Of a stretch of DNA of 64,000 bases, positions 10,608 to 20,617 are shown in pieces (position 1 is the first letter of the stretch; each line of letters starts with the position of its first letter). The notes under the pieces were generated by a model. It had not been told where the DNA came from and did not search any database. It saw nothing but the letters and a program-made list of their open reading frames with translations. The DNA lies in the NCBI GenBank assembly GCA_030770425.1, contig JASJFT010000153.1, positions 1-64,000 of the forward strand, given 5' to 3'. This stretch comes from Darksidea phi. Taxonomy: Eukaryota > Ascomycota > Dothideomycetes > Pleosporales > Lentitheciaceae. A program made the position numbers and the translations under genes.

Positions 10608-13600
10608 CTATTTCATACAAAGGTGAAGAATCGTAGTACGCCCTGAAGAATGCCCTAAGCAGACTACATTTTTATTGACTGCGATGCAAGTCGGTCGATA
10701 CTCAGAAGGAAGCCATAGCAACCGCTGCTGATCTGAAGAAATCCAATAGTATTGTACGAAGATACGAGACGGCTGCGCTGTTTGTGATAAGGGTAGTAAC
10801 GTAGTAGGAGAAGGCAAAGGAATGTCTCCCCAATCTGTTTGAAGATACTGGCCGTCCGGCGAGAAGGTGACGGCTCCAATCCACTCGCTATAGCCCTCGA
10901 GCACGCTGCGGCACAACCCCGTCGCCGCCTCCCACACCCGTACTGTCTTGTCGCCCGAGGCCGACGCGACCAGCTGGCCGTCTGACGAGAAGGCGACGGC
11001 GTTAACGCAGTTGGTATGGCCCTCGAGCACGCTACGGCACGACCCTGTCGCCGCCTCCCACACCCGCACTGTGTTGTCGCCCGAGGCCGATATGACCAGC
11101 TGGCCGTCTGGCGAGAAGGCGACGGCCGTGACGCGGCTGGTATGGCCCTCGAGCACGCCGCGGCACGACCCCGTCGCTGCCTCCCACACCCGCACTGTCT
11201 TGTCGTACGAGGCCGACGCGACCAGCTGGCCGTCTGGCGAGAAGGCGACGGCTCTGAGCCACATGGTATGGCCCTCGAGCACGCTGCGGCACGACCCCGT
11301 CGCCGCCTCCCACACCCGTACTGTCTTGTCGTACGAGGCCGACGCGACCAGCTGGCCGTCTGGCGAGAAGGCGACGGCCGTGACGCGGTCGGTATGGCCC
11401 TCGAGCACGCTGCGGTACGACCCTGTCGCTGCCTCCCACACCCACACCCGCACTGTCCTGTCGTACGAGGCCGACGCGACCAGCTGGCTATCTGGCGAGA
11501 AGGCGACGGCTCTGATCCACCTGGTATGGCCCTCGAGCACGCTGCGGCACGACCCTGTCGCCGCCTCCCACATCCGCACTGTCTTGTCGTCTGAGGCCGA
11601 CGCGACCAGCTGGCCGTCTGGCGAGAAGGCGACGGCCGTGACGCGGTCGGTATGGCCCTCGAGCACGCTNNNNNNNNNNNNNNNNNNNNNNNNNNNNNNN
11701 NNNNNNNNNNNNNNNNNNNNNNNNNNNNNNNNNNNNNNNNNNNNNNNNNNNNNNNNNNNNNNNNNNNNNNNNNNNNNNNNNNNNNNNNNNNNNNNNNNNN
11801 NNNNNNNNNNNNNNNNNNNNNNNNNNNNNNNNNNNNNNNNNNNNNNNNNNNNNNNNNNNNNNNNNNNNNNNNNNNNNNGCGACCAGCTGGCCGTCTGGCG
11901 AGAAGGCGACGGCCGTGACGCGGTCGGTATGGCCCTCGAGCACGCTGCGGCACGACCCCGTCGCCGCCTCCCACACCCGCACTGTCTTGTCGTACGAGGC
12001 CGACGCGACCAGCTGGCCGTCTGACGAGAAGGCGACGGCATCAACGCAGTTGGTATGGCCCTCGAGCACGCTACGGCACGACCCCGTCGCCGCCTCCCAT
12101 ACCCGTACTGTCTTGTCGACCGAGGCCGACATGACCAGCTGGCCGTCTGGCGAGAAGGCGACGGCCGTGACGCGGTCGGTATGGCCCTCGAGCACGCTGC
12201 GGCACGACCCCGTCGCCGCCTCCCATACCCGCACTGTGTTGTCGCCCGAGGCCGACGCGACCAACTGGCCGTCTGGCGAGAAGGCGACGGCGTCAACGCA
12301 GTTGGTATAGCCCTCGAGCACGCTGCGGCACGACCCCGTCGCCGCCTCCCACACCCGCACTATGTTGTCGCCCGAGGCCGACATGACCAGCTGGCCATCT
12401 GGCGAGAAGGCGACGGCCGTGACGCGGTCGGTATGGCCCTCGAGCACGCTGCGGCACGACCCCGTCGCCGCCTCCCATACCCGCACTGTGTTGTCGTCTG
12501 AGGCCGACGCGACCAGCTGGCCGTCTGACGAGAAGGCGACGGCGTTAACGTAGTTGGTATGGCCCTCGAGCACGCTGCGGCATGCATCCCAGTCGTCTTC
12601 CCTCTTCAACAGTGCCCTAATCCACCCCGGTATTTTGTTCATAAATGCTTTCCGTATTATACTCGCCTCAGGTGTAAAGATAAGAGCTGAGGAATATATC
12701 TGTAGAGGAGCATCTTCAAGTATATATCGGAATCGTAGTGTGAATCGTTGAGCATCTTGGACAAATGGGCGGAGAGTACTACTTGATGACTGTATTGCAT
12801 GTCAGTAATACCTTCTAGTAGAGTAACGAATATCCTACATCAATCAGCGCATAAAGCATTTCTAGTAACTGAGTACATTTGTTTGTCTCTCCGACTAGAC
12901 TCATCGCTTCAAGCCAATGAAGGAAGTGTTTCCGGAGGAATATATCTGTCAGGTCCCCGTCACTAACGTGGCCTTGGCTCTGCTCTAGATGATGCACCCA
13001 GTAACGGCAAGCATACTGCAACTCGGGCGACAGATAGCTCGTAATCCTTCCTTTATCGACCTCGCTTCTTAAAGTTCCAGGCTGTAAGTCGCACATGTTC
13101 TGTCGTAGGCCGCTCGGTCCGGACATGAGTTCAAGGCAATGAGACGCTAACTTCTCGTGTCTCGCTCTCTCATCCACCCAGAACGGGTTCTTCTCCTTCT
13201 TCGACGCATCGACGAGGAATTCCCGAAAGGACAGATGTAGGAGCCGCACAGGCATATCATCGCGGTCTGGTATGCTTAGAACGGAGTGTAGGGAATCCAG
13301 TCGGCAACTGATGTCATCCTTGGATATATGAAGAAGGCGAGCAAGCGATACCGTGGACAGTGGAGTCTCCAGAACCACTATACTCCCTACAATTTTCTGA
13401 AACTGGCATGCCCATCTCTCTCTGTCTTCCTTATCCTCTTCGTCAAATAGCTGATTGAGGATAGGGAGATACGTCGCATCGAGTTTCGAGACTTTCGCCT
13501 TCCCATACTCCAAAATGATCTCTAGGCGCTTTTTAGGATTATCCCGTCGATCGCCGATATATCGGCACGCTGTAGCAGCGAAGATGAACAGTGGGACTGC

Positions 13601-14926
13601 TTGTGCGACTAGCGCCTCGACTTGATCCCGTCTCGGCCAGCCTGCGGACAACGATCGTTCTTCCCGTACTCGTCTCAGTTCATGCTCGAAATAGACGCGT
13701 ATGTCGTGCTGAATCGTTTGTTTTGCGACTTCGTGCAGGATTAGGTCTTCGAATGTGCCGTCGGGCAATTGTTTGAATCCCAAGCGGATTTGCAGTTCCG
13801 GTCGGCTTGTTACGAAAACTCGTAATGATACCGACTTAAGATGCCTCGTTCGCGAAAGGAGCTGGAGGATTACCCGTATGTCCTTATCTTGCTCGCATTC
13901 ATCCAACGCATCTATTACGATGAGTAGTACCAAGGCTGATGGATGTGCCACGTCTAAGAGCGGCTGAAGGATCAACTTCTCGAATTGATCCTTCAGAGCC
14001 TTCTCAGATATGGCTGGATCAGCTTCAATCGCCTTCTTCACTCCAGATCCTAACTCCGGTAGACGTCGAGCCAGCTGTGTAGCGATTGTGGCAAAGAATC
14101 GCGTGGCGTTGCCGCGCCCCCCCTCGCCTCTTTTGAAGAAGAAGCTGGCTCCTAGTTCTCGTTGGTCGTGGAAGGTCCGGGCAACCGTACGCGCAATCGT
14201 AGACTTTCCCGTGCCTGCCGCCCCATTCAGCCAGAATATAGGTTTGCTATCCTTGTCCTTTGCCCATCCTTGTATGTGACGCAACAACTCGATGCGGGTG
14301 TTTGGGAGGCATGTCGAGTTATGTTCTTCCATGTGAGAGTCGAAGGAAGCGCCTTTAGCGGTAGGCAGCCTGGCCAAATCAACCTTCGATAGGAGTGTGT
14401 CGGTTTTCGTGTTAACGAGGTCCAACTTGTGATCAACGCTAAGGATAAGCTCTCTATACAGATCAATTGTTAGAGTTTGCTTGCGCTGTTGAACGCCTAT
14501 AACTTACGTTTGGTCGACCTGAAGCGCCAGGCTGAAAGTGTGCTCGTACTGCTCAAGGCTAACAACCATCCTTTCCACTTGCGTGCTCGTGAAAGGCCAT
14601 TTCAGGGCCCGGAAACCAACTCGCTGCATTGTTTTACGGCCTCGGCCGGGTTCGAGCTGCGCCTTGAGCCCTTGCAACTGCTGATAGCATTCTTTTAACG
14701 AGTCTGCCATCTTGCGTGTGGTAGAGAGCTGCGACTCGTCCTGCCTATCTAAAAGCTGTTGAAGCTTCTCAAGAACATTCTTGATATCCGTCACCTTTTG
14801 TTGGAGGCGTCCAATGACCCTCTTTGCGTCCTTGACGGCGACTGAATACTGGAAGCAGAGCAACGCGACCTTGGCGGATATGTTGACGACGGTTATCACG
14901 CTTGCCGCCCCGGAAAGGCCGTCCAT
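10608..14926 (-). CDS. NLR-type STAND receptor: HeLo-like N-terminus, NACHT, WD40 repeats
   Basis: Three exons by my reading: 14926-14508, 14453-12839 and 12789-10608, with introns of 54 and 49 bases (GTAAGT...CTAAC...TAG and GTAGGA...CTGAC...CAG). The joins restore '[15 protein letters not shown]' and '[15 protein letters not shown]', both expected for the family. Residues 1-140 are the helical N-terminal domain of fungal STAND proteins (HeLo-like type). The NACHT follows, with P-loop GAAGTGKST (Lys about 223) and Walker B '[11 protein letters not shown]' (about 318-326). The linker '[15 protein letters not shown]' leads into the WD40 array, and the protein ends with the usual '[10 protein letters not shown]' blade. 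Proteins of this build act in vegetative incompatibility and, by inference, innate immunity-like recognition in the cytosol. An N gap interrupts the array, and the frame is off by one base across it; with a corrected gap length the gene is intact. Confidence 0.9.
10908..12576 (-). repeat. Array of near-identical 126-base WD40 units
   Basis: Each unit encodes 42 residues running from SVLEGHT to EAATGSCR. I count five full units plus 68 bases before the gap (698 bases exactly) and six full units after it (762 bases, of which 6 are an insertion), followed by a degenerate last unit. Variation between units is concentrated at unit positions 8, 9, 11, 23, 27 and 29; the rest is almost constant even at DNA level. 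This pattern indicates homogenisation of the array with diversifying change at the exposed propeller positions. Confidence 0.9.
11670..11878. other. Assembly gap of 209 N
   Basis: All bases are N. The gap starts 68 bases into one WD40 unit and ends exactly at the start of another, so the true missing length should be 58 plus a multiple of 126. The nearest value to 209 is 184 (one whole missing unit), which also repairs the reading frame. Confidence 0.95.
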
Positions 14927-15480
14927 GATGCGGGGCGCGGTCAGGACCGCAGCGGACGTTGTGGTTATGTAGAAGCTCCTGCGTATGTTCGCAAGGCGGC
15001 GAGGCCGTGCCTTGGGTGTCAGAGATGTTGCCGTTCATCTTGAGTGCGGCGGTGCTGAGAAGGCTACTGCGGCTAAGCGCTGTTCCACATGGTAACGTGT
15101 TCCACCACTCAGTGGGACACTACGGCGGAGTCGGTGGGACGCCCCACCAAAACCAATGCGCGTTTTTGACTGATTGCGCGATAACGCCAGAATATTTTGT
15201 GTTGCAATTCTATAGACAGGCTTCCTAGATAGCTCTAGTAGAAATACCGCTAGTATGGCTACTAACCAAATTCTCGAAGTATTTAATAGAGCGTACGGCG
15301 AGGATAAGAGATTACGAACAAGCGAAAAGCGACGAGTAAGCCTAAAAATATACAAAACAATAGGTAGACGATGGTCTATTTTGGCTACGTATTTTGGGCT
15401 CGGCATCTTCTTGACTTGTAGCCCCCGCTTAGAGGCTCAAATGTAAGATCCCCGTAAGTTCCGGTTTCCTATGACTAACT
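14927..15480. other. NLR upstream region
   Basis: The 5' side of the NLR gene. No gene is supported here. It presumably contains the NLR promoter. Confidence 0.4.
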
Positions 15481-16445
15481 TATCTAGCTTGACCTTCGAG
15501 CGCACCTTCTTTCAATGTCTACAATGCTGTTGTGGCGCATGGACATCTCTGCTACCAGCAGTCGCACCTACCCTCGTCGACGGACTCTCTACGCCAGGTT
15601 TGCTTGTTGTTTCTTACGAGACTTCCAAGAGAGTTGCGGGGCGTCGTGTACGGGATCTTGTACGAGGATTTGGAAGACCAGGAACAAATTACTCTTGGTG
15701 GTGCCAACGCAGCTATGAATTGCAACCTCAAGGAGAAAGCCCCCATCTAGAAGCTATTCCGGTCCGACTCCGGCTGCGAATACGCAGAGATGTTCTGCCA
15801 GCAACATTGGTCTGTGTACCATTCAGAGCTGCTATTTCTAATGTCATTTGAACTCTTCTCTACAGATGTATTATCACGAATCACATACGAAGCTTAGCGA
15901 CCCGTCTTTATCCTGTATACTCCCTTACTACGCGGGACAAAGCGGGGCTGGAGACCATGTATCTATCAACTGGTCCGAACCCATGCGAGACTTAACATGC
16001 AAATCTCCCATTCATCTTCCCCCCGGCAATTCAAGAGCTCTCCAAGGCAGTCAGGCTAGCAGCCGACAGACTTATTCACCTAACACATTCCGATATCTTT
16101 ATAGGATACGAAAGCGATCCATTGCTTTGGGTTCTCAACCTTTCTGACTATCTTTCACCGCTAGCTCCAGCTTTGTGGTGTTTACAAGAACGAGTATGTG
16201 ACGTTGAATGCTATGACTGTCACGACGGATGGGAATACTGGGATATCCGTACAACTCCGGAGATGGACGTACCCGTCCATACTGAGGAGCTGCGCTATTT
16301 TCAGAAGGAAGTTTTTTCCTGCGCTTTTATGTTTGACGAGGTACCGACTCGGAGTGGAAGGTCGATGATTTCTTCAGTGGTAGGGGGTGGGAAAGGGATG
16401 TCGTTCTTGGTAATCGGCTTCTCAATCGATATCAAAGACCATTGA
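15481..16445 (+). pseudogene. LPREL-type (F-box-like) protein, fragmented copy 1
   Basis: The plus strand encodes 'LTRLPRELRGVVYGILYEDLE' at about 15627-15690, the opening motif of a large fungal family of F-box-like/2EXR-type proteins ('LPxELRxxVYxxLY'). The rest of a possible protein is scattered over other frames: 'RLYPVYSLTTRDKAGLE' near 15905-15955, and an open stretch from about 16020 to a stop at 16445 that includes 'LLWVLNLSDYLSPLAPALW' and two CxxC-like pairs. I could not connect the pieces by convincing introns. It is likely a decayed gene, or one with several introns I cannot place. Confidence 0.4.
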
Positions 16446-17081
16446 TGGCCTTAAACTGTTCCATCTTAGCCTACCATGTATCGGAATAATGGGATATTGA
16501 TAGATTTGTGGTGTGAGGGAAATGGCGCATCTAGCACATGCATGAGAGAAGGGTAGCGAGGTCACGTGAACACGCACCTCACGCTAACTGCACGGTCGTC
16601 GCTCACTCCCGAGGCAACCTTTGGTAATTCCATCTTTCATTCCAACTCTTCGTCTCACACTAGCTCACGTTCTCTCGTAGCCACGACGAATTGAAACGCG
16701 GATGCTTTGCCTCTTCTGAATAAAAGCTGCGTCGGCCGCGAAAACGCGTCGCGGAACGTCATGGTGCGATCCATTCACGGTCTATCGGGCGAGCTTCACC
16801 GAACAGAACACTGTAAGCGTACGCGCGAAGTCTTGTACGAGGAGGAAAGGCTGACGGAAGAGCTTGTTCTCCTGCCACATAGACATATGGTGAAGATTGA
16901 CAGGTGCTGGTATAAACTCTTTACTCGACGACGAAAACGAGCTTGACCGTCAAGCTGCGGCTTTACAGCAACAGAAGGGGAAACTGCGAATGATGCATGC
17001 AGAGGCAGAACTTGAGCAGGATGTTATCGTTAGTGGGTGCGAGCATACCTTTTTTAAGCACGCCATTGGGCCCCCGCTAAT
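16446..17081. other. Intergenic between the two LPREL-type copies
   Basis: Short frames only. A fragment encoding a helical Gln/Leu-rich stretch near 16920-17030 could be an upstream exon of the next gene, but I cannot place its splice sites. Confidence 0.35.
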
Positions 17082-17860
17082 GTGTGTACCAGTCTTGAGC
17101 GCGAGTCGTATGATGCCGCAACACGTTCTATCCGCCAGCTGTGCCCGCGAATGCTGGACAAACTTCCACGTGAGCTGCGCGACATGGTATACGAGTACCT
17201 CTACCTCAGTGTAGATCATCAGGAGAACCGGGGACACCCTCAAGCACCCTCGGCGGCACCAAGCTAGATGCTTTCCGGGTGGGCGACAAACTTTTCCGCG
17301 AATACGGCGAAATATACTTCCGTCTACATACCTTCCGTGTTCTCGACTACGAGACCAGCAAGCTCATACACTTTCTACACAGCACCCACCATGTATACGG
17401 CATCAATCCAGCCAGCTATACCCGCAGCCTCGAGATATGGACGAGTGCAAGTTATAAATACCGGCGGAGCGACAAAGTCTCTCCATTCATACCACATCCA
17501 TCAGTCTTTCCCATTCTTACCGGCAGTGACGAGAACCATTCTCTCTTGTCGGCACTCAACGAGGCAGTTGGCAGTGTTCGGCGTCTGAATTGTATATGTA
17601 TTGTCTTAGATGGGATACGTCATCAGCCTCTGAAGGCGTATCAATGGGGGTTGGACCTCGTTCCGTGGTTGCGCAAGCATAGTGAGTGGTTTTGGCGCAT
17701 GGAAGAGCGGGGTTGTATTGTCGGTCTAGTGTTCTATTCGATGTACTACAAGCGGGAGTTTCGGACCGATTCGGCCATCGATTTTAAAGGCTACGTCCAA
17801 CAGCTGTGCGCATTGGGAGCCGTAAGTACGGTGCTTTACGAGGGCATGGACATTGGTTAA
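17082..17860 (+). pseudogene. LPREL-type (F-box-like) protein copy 2, frameshifted
   Basis: The first part (to 17267) encodes 'MLDKLPRELRDMVYEYLYL', the same family motif as the copy 1.5 kb upstream; an ATG at 17151 is a possible start. The remaining 200 residues, from about 17213 ('SGEPGTPSSTLGGTKLDAF' on through 'VGDKLFREYGEIYFRLHTF') to 17860, are in a different frame and look like the body of the same protein, with 'RRLNCICIVLDG' as a core strand. The change of frame falls between about 17190 and 17265, where no intron of realistic size fits. This suggests a one-base deletion or a sequencing error. Confidence 0.5.
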
Positions 17861-18756
17861 CATAAGCTAGGAGGTTGAGACTTATTATTACACATGGTCG
17901 TAGTTCACTAGACGACAGTCAGTAGAATTCAGTAGTTGCCTATTACGGATTGAAGACCAAGGCGATCCTCCAACCCTTTTTCTTCCTTGAATTACGACTT
18001 CATCTTGGTCAAGCTCTATCAATCAACGTCAATCTTAAAACTGCGCCACCGGGATTGTTATACTGCAAGCAGCGTAGTCCCCCAGCTCATAAATCACTGC
18101 GGACAAATCTGAACATGGCGTCTTCGTGATCCTTGGTCTTTTCAATATCTTCTCCAATAGGACCTCGAAGCGGACGTCGCAAAGCACGATTAAACTTTCA
18201 TGCCAAGCCTCCCACGCACATGGCGTCCGGCTTCACATGACATCGGTGCACGACTCGTTTCACCGCCCATGCTTTCCGACGGTTCCGATGCGAACGCCGC
18301 ACTAATAGGCGCTCTGAGAAGTGGCGTTCGCATCGCAGCCTAGACTCGAGTTTAGCGAGTTGTCGCTCGCGGCAGACCTGCCTGATACATGACACTAACA
18401 CACACATCCGCCACTTCAAGCCTCCAAACTTGCCGCACAGGAATATGCAAGCCATTGAACCCAAATCAAACATGTGTCAATGTTGTTTTTCTGGGCTCCA
18501 ACCAACCCGCGTTGTTTCCGAGAAAGCCCCGCCAATGTCGCCTTGCACCATTAAAACCTAATTGACCTCGTCCGCGTTAGGTCCCATGAAATTCACAAAA
18601 TCAAGAGCACTTTCTCTTGCCAGAGGCTGGATCACATTTGTCAGGAAGAAGCGCTCAATTACTGATCGGATTTTTAACCTATCTAATCGCATGGATCCTT
18701 CGACACCCATATATCAAAGGACATTCGACCTAGGATTTCTGGGCTGGAATTGACTG
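17861..18756. other. Intergenic
   Basis: No gene supported. It contains one perfect 13-base inverted repeat, listed separately. Confidence 0.45.
18286..18335. repeat. Perfect 13-base inverted repeat with 24-base loop
   Basis: CGATGCGAACGCC at 18286-18298 and its exact reverse complement at 18323-18335. It could form a GC-rich hairpin or be a dimeric protein-binding site. It lies about 420 bases upstream of the 7-TM gene. No function can be assigned. Confidence 0.75.
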
Positions 18757-20207
18757 ATGCCCATAGGTACCGCTTTTTCGATGCCTCTGACGCAGCGCCA
18801 TGTTTCCGTTGACTTGTTCCCTCAGTCAGCTACAGTCGCGGCCTCGGATGATCATAGTGCAATCGCTAATCCGGAAATGGGAATGACGTTCGAAGCCGGG
18901 GAGACGGAGCAAGCCCGCACAATATTCGCAGTAGTGTCGTTATTCTGTGCGGTGATATTGGCATTGCTGCTAGGTGAGTGGACCCAATACTCTCGATCGG
19001 ACTACCCGATGACCGCCACGGGCTACTCATGGGTAGTCTAGAGAAGTGAGAGAACAGTTAACAAATGTGGACTGAGCTGATGGAATCTGTCGCAGGCCTG
19101 CGCGCAAAGACACTCAAGACCAATATTCTCTACAAAGTCAACTTCACTTCCATACTCATTGTCTTCCTCTTCTTCTTCGCCTTAGTATTCATCTTCTGCG
19201 CGACTGTTGTCGAGACCGGACTGAGCCTAAGGACACATCAACTATGCTCCTCGGCTGGGATAATATGCTTGGTCTTTTACACAGGGAACAAGTTAACTAT
19301 GTAAGCAAGCACCTCGCGACCCAGCACGATACCTTCTGACAGTGTCTGTATAGCTACATCTTTCTTCTCGAACGCGCTCGCATCGCCCGCGCGCCATTTA
19401 TGTCTCGCCTCAAAGATGGCATCTGGATCACGTTCACGCTCCTCATCTGTGGCGGCTTCGGTTCGATCTCCATCCTCAGCTATCTCACCCTCATCGTCGA
19501 ACTTTCCCCACTCGACGGTCGTTGCCGCATCGGTCTCCCGTTTAAAGTCTCATTGCCGTTTGTGTGCTTCGACGTTGGTGTGAACTTCCTGCTTACAGGC
19601 GCCTTTCTTTGGCTGTTGAAGCCAGTGTTGTCGCATCACGGGCTGCTATCTTTAGACGGGTTGGCGGGGAAGAGGATTGCGAAGAAGCTACGGTTGGGAA
19701 TAGGCAAAGGAAACGGCAGGTGGAGTGGACCACAGTATACGGATTCGCAGCGTCAGGCTTTGGATAGGAATATCAAGACCTTGCTGTGGAAGTGCTTGGT
19801 GGGGAGTACGTTGGTTATGTTGCCTACCGTGGGCAACATGGTTCAATTCTACATAATGAAAGGACGACAACTGGCATGGGTTTGTTTGACCGTCTGTACG
19901 CTTAATGGTAAGTATTGTAGTCGTGTACTCCTGCAGCAAATCAGCTTACGTCGCGACAGTGACTTGGGGTGTCATCATAGTAAATTGGCTTACCGTCGGT
20001 TCAGCCAAAGCGGAGAAAAACTTGACGACCTTGATATCGCAACAAACGATTTGCGCCAGAGAGGCACCTTGCCCTCTCATTCCCGAACCAAGTCCTTGCA
20101 ATTCGCTAGCTGACCTTCCCCGTCCGGTTGTGCTTCAGGATGCAGGGAGGTTGCTGGGAGTTGATAGCTCAGTGTCTCCACTCAGGAGACTGGATCACTT
20201 CTGCTGA
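18757..20207 (+). CDS. Seven-transmembrane protein of unknown function
   Basis: Four exons by my reading: 18757-18973, 19096-19300, 19354-19907 and 19960-20207, giving 335 residues in one continuous frame (introns of 122, 53 and 52 bases). An internal ATG at 18781 is an alternative start. About seven hydrophobic helices are visible, including 'TIFAVVSLFCAVILALLL', 'ILIVFLFFFALVFIFCATVV', 'GIICLVFYTGNKL', 'ITFTLLICGGFGSISILSYL', 'VNFLLTGAFLWLL', 'LVGSTLVMLPTVGNMVQF' and 'VCLTVCTLNVTWGVIIVNWL'. Between TM3 and TM4 sits 'IYIFLLERARIARAPF', and before TM5 'GRCRIGLPF', features I associate with an expanded but uncharacterised fungal 7-TM family. A receptor role is possible but unproven. The C-terminal tail is cytosolic-like and Pro/Ser-rich. 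Confidence 0.7.
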
Positions 20208-20617
20208 AAATTTGTGGGGTTGGTTCAGGAGTGGGGGACGCTTCATCCGCAACCAAAATTGTTATTTCTAATTGTGAGCAGAACTGCCTTCGGTCTTGAA
20301 CCAACTTCCACACAACTTTTATATATAACTAATGAAAAGTGTCGATACCAGCCTTCGAGGGCTGCACAACAGATATGTTGGTGATGTACGTGTTGAGCTC
20401 CGGCAGGTATGTCTGCATTGTTCGCAAGACTGGCGCTCCCCACAATGTCAATATCATTGTACAACCAACCTATAAATCTGTATGTATTTCTTCAACCTTT
20501 CTCGCTCAAACTACCAGCCCTTACGAGCCTAATATTCTTTAACTACGCAGAAGTCTCATCCTCATCATTCTGAAATTTGGTTGACAGTTAAGTCATCCAT
20601 AGGTCGCAAATCTCATC
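20208..20617. other. Intergenic, promoter side of the kinase gene
   Basis: No gene or distinctive motif seen. Confidence 0.45.

Noticed and set aside
10948..12553. Long plus-strand frames antisense to the WD40 array
   Set aside because: The 126-base repeats have no stops in several frames on either strand. Only the minus-strand frame has WD40 sequence and matches the NACHT exon.
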